Part shown: positions 37,204 through 42,051 of the stretch, piece after piece
Layout: each line of letters opens with the position of its first letter
Numbering within the stretch: position 1 is the first letter of the stretch
Source: a virus
Length of the DNA stretch: 42,051 nucleotides
IMG/VR virus record: IMGVR_UViG_3300047548_000298
Coordinates: 1 to 42,051 of that record
Reading direction: 5' to 3' (one strand)
Translations under genes and position numbers: made by a program
Notes under the pieces: model-generated
Databases searched by the model: none
Seen by the model: the letters and a program-made list of their open reading frames with translations, nothing else
What the model was told of the DNA's origin: nothing

Positions 37204-39816
37204 TTAATTACCTTTCTTTAATTCTTCTATTTCTTTTCTTAATAAGACAACTTCTTTTGCTAATTCAACAGCAGCTACAAGAGCAGCGTTACCATATGCA
37301 ACTGATAATTCTTTATCACCAATTTCAACAATAGCCTCAGGTAAAAACTTTTGTAAAGATTGAGCACCAACACCTACTTGTGTTGCTACTATATCAGTTC
37401 TATCATAAATACCTGATTTTAAATTTGCTAGTTGTTCAATAAAATCACTTGGTAAACTTTTCCAATTAGTTTTTACTCTTTCATCGGAGTAAGCTGTTAC
37501 GTTTCCTCCAGCAATAAAGTTTGCACTATTATATGTTCTTACGTTATTTGCTTCTGTAGCATAAATGCCAACAGCATAAGTTGCATTATACCAACCAGCT
37601 TGACCAGCACTTCTAAACCAACCATCTCCACCATTTGTGTAAGCAAAGGCATTATTTAAATACCCAGCTGATGTAGCACTAGTAGCAGTTGTTGCTGTAG
37701 TTGCTGAGTTAGCTGTACTAGCAGAACCAGCAGTAGTCGCATAGTTAACAGATTGAGAACCGATGTTAGCAGTAGTAATAGCATCAGTAATACCATAACC
37801 ACTAATAGTAGTTGGTGTACTTGAAACACCAGACCACGTAACTGAAGTTGCAGTAGCTGCGCTGCCTGAAACAGAGATTGCCCAAGTGCCAGTAGCGTTA
37901 GAACCAGAAGTATTCGCTTTGGTATCTAAAGAAGCCTGAAGGCCTGTAATCGCTGATATAGGGTGTTGATCAGTAGCTGATCTATCAGTTAAAGAGTTGT
38001 GGCTAGAAGCACTAAATGCTAAAGCACTAGCTTGTTGATCTTCAATTAGACGAACACCAGCAATTTGTACACCAGCATTGTTTGTATAAGTACCAACCTT
38101 TAATACTACCTGATACATAGTTACAAACTCAGGCAATGATAAACCATAGTCATCAAAGACTTCAGCATAAGCATCATCAATTTGATTATATGAACCACGG
38201 CCCATTACGAGTTTAACTGGATAGTTCTTATCGTTTGTAGCTACAACCCAATAGGAGATGTATTTGTTTAATGTGGAATCCGCAAGACTTCCTGAGTTAC
38301 CTGAAATTAGGTTATAGGCTGCATATACAGAACCCTTAACCCACGGATCAGTAGCGGGAGTAGTCTCAACATACCCAGTACCATTCAAATAGATAACAGG
38401 TAGAGAAGCAATGGAATCCAATACTTGACTATAGTTACCTGAAGGAGTCGCTGAGTGAGTAATAGAGTGCTCTACATCTTCGTCAGCAATGTTAATAGGT
38501 GTTACGAAACCTACAGACACTGTGTTGCTGTTTAAAGTGTAATTGATGGCACCACCAGATCTCCAAATGGCTCCGATGTCTCTATGTTGAGAGTAGTGCC
38601 ACTGTGTATCTCTTTGTACTGAGTGACGCTCATCACCAACAATAATAGCTTTACTATTTACTGCATCCCAATAAACGTATGCAACTAAAATAGAAGCCCT
38701 AATATTAGGTATTGAGGTACCTTCTACTAATAAACCAGTTACTGGATCATAAGTAATATAACGACCACCAGTAGTGTTTGTAAGCTGAAGAGTCTTAGCT
38801 ACAGCAATAGTGTACTCAAGTCCTCTATAGTAGACTAAAGTGGCTGTTGTGGGTGTTAATGTTAGTGTTCTTGTACCGTTATCGAATGAGATAGTAGAAG
38901 AAGTTCTGTTTAAGAAACCAGACATATCAGCTGTAAGCTCACCGACTGTATTAACAATACCATCAATATCGACAGAAGCAGCAGCAGTGGCCGCATCTTG
39001 AGCATATTTCTTAGCTGAATACTCTACACCGTCTACAGTACCAGTAGTTTTATTTGCCCAGTCTTCTGCAAGATTAGCAGAGGCACTGGCATTGTTAGCA
39101 AAACCGCTTGCAGCAGTTGCACTATTAGCTGAACTAGTGGCAGAACCAGCAGAAGCTGTAGCCGCAGTTGTGGCCGTAGTGGCAGCATTGTTAGCCGTAG
39201 TAGCAGAATTGCTTGCAGCTGATGCAGAACCAGAAGCAGCTGTGGCCGCTGTTTGAGCACCAGATTTAGCAACCTCAGCAGCAGCCTGGGCTATCTCAGC
39301 GTTAACCTCAGCAAGCTCTGCGTTGTTTTCAGCAGTTTGAGCAGCAGTTGCACTTGTAGAAGCAGCAGAAGCACTAGAAGCAGCAGCATTTTGAGATACC
39401 AATGCAGCCGCAGCAGCAGCCTCAGCATTAACTTCAGCTGTCTCAGCGTTAGCCTTAGCAGTCTCAGCAAGAGCTTGAGCAGCCTGAGCAGCTATCTTAG
39501 CAGCCTCAGCTTGAGCAACACCAGCATTAACTGTCACAATAGCGTTCTGAGAAGCCAATAGAGCAGCCTCAGCTGCCGCCTGAGCAGCTACAGCAGCATT
39601 TAAAGTAGCCTGAGCTTGTGCTAGTAAAGAGGATACGCTGTTTTCAGAAGCCTTAGCGTTATTCGCAGAGGACAGGGCATTAGCAGCTGATGTTGCAGCA
39701 GCGTTCTGTGATAATTGAGCAGCTGCTACCTTTGCTTCTAAATCAGCAATTAACTCATTAAGTGTGCTTTGTTCAGGAGCAGGAGAACTGCCATAAAAGA
39801 AACTGGTAGTAGCCAT
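37204..39816 (-). CDS. Long tail fibre with coiled-coil shaft and C-terminal S74 chaperone, 870 aa
   Basis: Residues ~20-260 are an Ala/Ser/Asn-rich coiled-coil shaft with near-repeat units (AAEAALLASQNAIVTVNAGV; ANAETAEVNAEAAAAAAL). The middle is beta-rich, and from ~630 a shaft rich in ATATSVTWSGVSSTPTTISG follows. The C-terminus from ~777 is a peptidase S74 intramolecular chaperone (YSDERVKTNWKSL with the cleavage Ser; VGVGAQSLQKFLPEAI; helical end VLLRKEIEELKKG). It is a trimeric receptor-binding fibre that releases its chaperone by self-cleavage. The codons of the shaft make a long repetitive DNA block at 38950-39780 and many shadow frames. Confidence 0.88.
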   Translation of the reverse strand: MATTSFFYGSSPAPEQSTLNELIADLEAKVAAAQLSQNAAATSAANALSSANNAKASENSVSSLLAQAQATLNAAVAAQAAAEAALLASQNAIVTVNAGVAQAEAAKIAAQAAQALAETAKANAETAEVNAEAAAAAALVSQNAAASSASAASTSATAAQTAENNAELAEVNAEIAQAAAEVAKSGAQTAATAASGSASAASNSATTANNAATTATTAATASAGSATSSANSATAASGFANNASASANLAEDWANKTTGTVDGVEYSAKKYAQDAATAAASVDIDGIVNTVGELTADMSGFLNRTSSTISFDNGTRTLTLTPTTATLVYYRGLEYTIAVAKTLQLTNTTGGRYITYDPVTGLLVEGTSIPNIRASILVAYVYWDAVNSKAIIVGDERHSVQRDTQWHYSQHRDIGAIWRSGGAINYTLNSNTVSVGFVTPINIADEDVEHSITHSATPSGNYSQVLDSIASLPVIYLNGTGYVETTPATDPWVKGSVYAAYNLISGNSGSLADSTLNKYISYWVVATNDKNYPVKLVMGRGSYNQIDDAYAEVFDDYGLSLPEFVTMYQVVLKVGTYTNNAGVQIAGVRLIEDQQASALAFSASSHNSLTDRSATDQHPISAITGLQASLDTKANTSGSNATGTWAISVSGSAATATSVTWSGVSSTPTTISGYGITDAITTANIGSQSVNYATTAGSASTANSATTATTATSATSAGYLNNAFAYTNGGDGWFRSAGQAGWYNATYAVGIYATEANNVRTYNSANFIAGGNVTAYSDERVKTNWKSLPSDFIEQLANLKSGIYDRTDIVATQVGVGAQSLQKFLPEAIVEIGDKELSVAYGNAALVAAVELAKEVVLLRKEIEELKKGN

Positions 39817-39827
39817 GTTTTTCCTTA

Positions 39828-40442
39828 TTAATATTCAGGATTGTTTGCAGAAGTAGAAATGGCCATACCCTCTTGGGCGAATTCCATTTCAACAGCTTGT
39901 GTTACGATTTCTTCATAGATACGGACAGCAGTAGCTTCAAAAGAATCTTTACGATCATCTAAGAAGAAGTCAGCAGCAAATGTTAAGGCACCATATACCA
40001 ATAAATCTGGAGCTATCTCTGTAACAAAGTTTGTAGACGTATCAGATACTAGATCTGGAATCTCACCGTAGTAAACCATGTAAATCTTGTAACCCACAGG
40101 AGGACTAGATTTAATCTGTAGGCTTCCTTGGATTCTTGTGTAGATGCTAGGTGCATTACCTGGGGCATCTTGAGTCATAATATACTCATTTAAATCGACA
40201 TACCTAATGGTGCCGTTCTGAGTATACAAATGCTTTAACTGAAGGAAATCTGTAGGTAGTGTTAGGAGGTCCTGGGCAGTCGTTCCTGTTGTATATACTA
40301 CAGTCTTTTCCATACTAGGAATACGCAGAGTGCGTTGAATCCTTGCTACAGCCTGGTCAATAAAGATGTCAGCTTGTGTGTCTGTTAAATCATTACGGTT
40401 AAGGAGACCCTTAATCTGATTACGTATTCCTAATTTATTCAT
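39828..40442 (-). CDS. Head-tail adaptor protein (SU10-type), 204 aa
   Basis: The protein starts NKLGIRNQIKGLLNRNDLTD. A block follows with FIDQAVARIQRTLRIPSMEK and LTLPTDFLQLKHLYTQNGTI. This L-P-x-DFL-x-L pattern is the hallmark of the SU10-type adaptor family that sits between portal and tail (family name from memory). It lies between capsid and tail fibre genes, a standard adaptor place. The remainder is beta-rich then helical. It would form a ring under the portal and allow the tail to attach. Confidence 0.78.
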   Translation of the reverse strand: MNKLGIRNQIKGLLNRNDLTDTQADIFIDQAVARIQRTLRIPSMEKTVVYTTGTTAQDLLTLPTDFLQLKHLYTQNGTIRYVDLNEYIMTQDAPGNAPSIYTRIQGSLQIKSSPPVGYKIYMVYYGEIPDLVSDTSTNFVTEIAPDLLVYGALTFAADFFLDDRKDSFEATAVRIYEEIVTQAVEMEFAQEGMAISTSANNPEY

Positions 40443-40443
40443 T

Positions 40444-40737
40444 TTATACCTTATCTGAGGTTACAAAGTACTCTAGACCTTCAGCCTTAAGTTTAGCTAC
40501 AGATTTAGCTACAGGCTCCTTATGGACATCATAGCCCTCTGCAAGCCACTTCTCGACCACCGCTTGGGGGACTGAAGCAACCCTGTGCATTTCACCAGCC
40601 TTACTAAATTTAGATTGGAATCTGGCTTCCTTAAGATCATCTATCCACCACTGTGGAATGTCTTGAGATTTGATTACTACGAGACCTTCACTGTTTTCGT
40701 CAAAGTCTATTTGTTGTTCAATAATTTTTTGTGTCAT
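40444..40737 (-). CDS. Hypothetical head-completion protein, 97 aa
   Basis: The sequence has an acidic N-terminus (MTQKIIEQQIDFDENSEGLV) and a helical middle (IPQWWIDDLKEARFQSKFSK), and it ends with a short strand region. It lies between the capsid terminator and the adaptor gene. In podovirus head operons, small proteins at this site are often capsid decoration or head-tail factors, but no family is recognised. Confidence 0.6.
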   Translation of the reverse strand: MTQKIIEQQIDFDENSEGLVVIKSQDIPQWWIDDLKEARFQSKFSKAGEMHRVASVPQAVVEKWLAEGYDVHKEPVAKSVAKLKAEGLEYFVTSDKV

Positions 40738-40833
40738 GATTTTATATAAAAGAGGATGAGGCAGGTAGGAGAGAGACCCACCCCACCCAAAAACGGTTAC
40801 TGTCCTAAATAGGAGAGGTTATGGAACCAAGTT

Positions 40834-40862
40834 AAAAAGAGGGGGACGTAACCCCCTCCTCT
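40834..40862 (-). terminator. Terminator after the major capsid gene
   Basis: On the minus strand AAGAGGAGGGGG pairs with CCCCCTCTTTTT (12 pairs, two G-U) around a TTACGT loop; the descending arm supplies the T run (40834-40838). It lies 16 bases after the capsid stop. A terminator just after the capsid gene, as in T7 after gene 10, would set high capsid and lower fibre expression by partial read-through. The bases from here to 40740 hold no recognised element. Confidence 0.85.
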
Positions 40863-40877
40863 TATACCGTTAAACTA

Positions 40878-41807
40878 TTAAGCAGGTACGTTACCGTTAG
40901 TACCAGTTAAACCAGTAATACGGCCAGTGCCTTTGTAGTTCATGTGCTTCAATGAAAGCTCACCAACGATCATGTGACGGTCAGAGTCACCTGTCTTAGC
41001 CAACAACTCACGTGTAAATGGACGTAAGTTAACCATTTTCCACATTTCTGGCTTGAATACCAAAGCCTCAGTAGCCTTGATAAAGCGGTTGATGATAACT
41101 TTTTGCTCACCGAATGGAGAAACATACAAGTCAACAGCGTTAACTACAGTCTTGCCACCGTCATTGATTGTACGGTTACGGCCAGCTGATTTGTCAAAGT
41201 TAGCGATGATCAAAGAATCAGCAGGTTTAACCATGATGTATGAAGCATCAGAACCAGCTTCGTACAACTTTTGGTTAACGTCAAGGATGTCTTGCTCTGT
41301 CAATGCGCCAGCTGTGTCAACAGTTACTGAAGCATCAATAACAGCTGCACCAGCAACGACTGTACCGAAAGCGTTAGCAAAACGTCTTGCTGTGTCTGTA
41401 CCGTTACCTACAGTAGCGTTCTGAGCTTTACCAACTAAGTGGAACTCTACTTCACGCTTTAGCTCGGCAGATTTTTTACTCAACTGGTATGCAGTCTCCT
41501 TAGCACGGCCATAAGTAGCAATAGCGTCAGCAGTAGCAGTTACGTTAACTACTTTAGACATAATCTGTGTGTAGTTTTGACGTAATACTGTTGGTGTCAA
41601 TGTGTTGTCAGAAGCTTGGAAGCCTTCAACTTGAGCGTTGTCAGCAACTGCTGTCAAGCTGTCTTCTTGCCAACCGAAAACTGTGTTAGAGCACTTCTCG
41701 CTCTTCAATAGAGATTGGAAAGGAGTTGTAGTTGGGCTGATGTTAGAAATGATCTCAGAGATGTCTTCTTTTTTACCAACTTGGTCATAGGTCTTAAAAC
41801 TTGCCAT
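40878..41807 (-). CDS. Major capsid protein (SU10-type, HK97 fold)
   Basis: A 309-residue protein that opens with KTYDQVGKKEDISEIISNIS followed by PTTTPFQSLLKS, then QNYTQIMSKVVNVTATADAI and ELKREVEFHLVGKAQNATVG. This order is typical of the SU10-type capsid family (DUF5309, from memory), which has the HK97 fold. It is followed by a strong terminator and preceded by the scaffold gene. The C-terminal part (LRPFTRELLAKTGDSDRHMI) is the conserved end of this family. It would build a T=7-type shell. Confidence 0.87.
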   Translation of the reverse strand: MASFKTYDQVGKKEDISEIISNISPTTTPFQSLLKSEKCSNTVFGWQEDSLTAVADNAQVEGFQASDNTLTPTVLRQNYTQIMSKVVNVTATADAIATYGRAKETAYQLSKKSAELKREVEFHLVGKAQNATVGNGTDTARRFANAFGTVVAGAAVIDASVTVDTAGALTEQDILDVNQKLYEAGSDASYIMVKPADSLIIANFDKSAGRNRTINDGGKTVVNAVDLYVSPFGEQKVIINRFIKATEALVFKPEMWKMVNLRPFTRELLAKTGDSDRHMIVGELSLKHMNYKGTGRITGLTGTNGNVPA

Positions 41808-41846
41808 TATTTATTTCTTTCTTTTTGGATTTTGGATTGTGAATGA

Positions 41847-42051
41847 TTACTCGTCTTGTTGCCAACGACTTAAGAATAAATCAGCAGCATCATCAAGATC
41901 ACCTGTATTACGTAACTTTTGAGCCATAGCATCTTTAGTGTTAGGCTTAAATTCTTTTGTTGACGTAGTTTTAGTTGATTTAATGACTTTCTTAGGTGCA
42001 AGAACCTTCTTCTTGGTAACTACCTTCTTAGATTCATCATAGAGACGAGCT
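41847..42051 (-). CDS. Scaffolding protein, C-terminal part (continues at position 1)
   Basis: This piece supplies the C-terminus LFLSRWQQDE and stop (41847-41849) of the gene whose N-terminal 345 codons lie at 1-1035. Positions 41880-42051 repeat 1-172, so only 41847-41879 is new. The joined gene has 356 codons and stays in frame. The short acidic-aromatic end is typical of scaffold C-termini that bind the capsid. The gap of 39 bases to the capsid start holds only the capsid ribosome site. Confidence 0.85.
   Translation of the reverse strand, partial: ARLYDESKKVVTKKKVLAPKKVIKSTKTTSTKEFKPNTKDAMAQKLRNTGDLDDAADLFLSRWQQDE
41880..42051. repeat. Right copy of the 172-bp window-end overlap
   Basis: Repeats 1-172 with one difference (C at 42006 versus T at 127). 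The variant is silent, as described for the left copy. It may represent a real polymorphism in the population or a read error at a contig end. Confidence 0.93.

Noticed and set aside
39033-39561. Leu-rich and Ser-rich ORFs opposite and within the fibre gene
   Set aside because: They arise from the repetitive Ala-rich codons of the fibre shaft.
1-42051. Canonical T7, T3 or SP6 promoters
   Set aside because: None was found by eye on either strand; the polymerase seems to use a diverged sequence.
1-42051. CRISPR array, insertion sequence or rRNA/tRNA genes
   Set aside because: No regular spaced repeats, transposase or RNA gene structure was seen.

Overview
The window holds one complete genome of a short-tailed (podovirus-like) dsDNA bacteriophage. 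The first 172 bases recur at the right end (1-172 and 41880-42051, one mismatch) inside a single open gene. The sequence therefore reads as a circular molecule, or a circularly permuted assembly, of about 41,879 unique bases, cut inside the scaffolding gene. The host cannot be named from the sequence. Strong AGGAG-type ribosome binding sites and moderate GC point to a Gram-negative-type bacterium. A B12-dependent ribonucleotide reductase and the overall gene set are typical of phages from aquatic bacteria (inference).

Layout, taking the window as a circle. (1) 14991-15666 is a 0.68 kb non-coding divergent control region. (2) Rightward from it, 15667-17312 is a cassette of six small early genes of mostly unknown function, ending in two tandem terminators. 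(3) A leftward single-gene unit, 17801-19690, encodes a class II ribonucleotide reductase. It has its own terminator, a structured 5' leader and a T7/T3-like promoter candidate near 19900. (4) Rightward, 20036-33396 is a tightly packed operon with many ATGA overlaps. It starts with a 19-codon leader ORF and a T7-type RNA polymerase. It continues with an SSB, endonuclease I, primase-helicase, family A DNA polymerase, 5'-3' exonuclease and about twenty small genes, and closes with a tyrosine integrase and a terminator at 33386-33414. (5) A leftward late unit of about 23 kb starts near 15000, runs through position 1, continues from the right end and stops at a terminator at 33469-33506. In order of transcription it encodes tail appendages, a tail structural protein, three ejection-type proteins, terminase subunits, portal, scaffold, capsid, adaptor, tail fibres, a methyltransferase and the lysis genes.

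How it works together. The information module is T7-like: single-subunit RNA polymerase, gp2.5-like SSB, gp3-like endonuclease, gp4-like helicase-primase, gp5-like polymerase and a gp6-like exonuclease. The virion module is not T7-like. It resembles P22/SU10-type podoviruses: SU10-like capsid and adaptor, P22-like portal, and an ejection protein carrying a lambda-R-like muramidase. The two modules lie on opposite strands and are divergently transcribed. An integrase is present, but no recognisable CI-type repressor is seen.

The most interesting parts are the unusual pairing of modules, the repeat-rich control regions at 15.0-15.7 kb and 19.7-20.1 kb, the leader ORF coupled to the RNA polymerase gene, the compositionally distinct early cassette, and a small HExxH protein next to the integrase.
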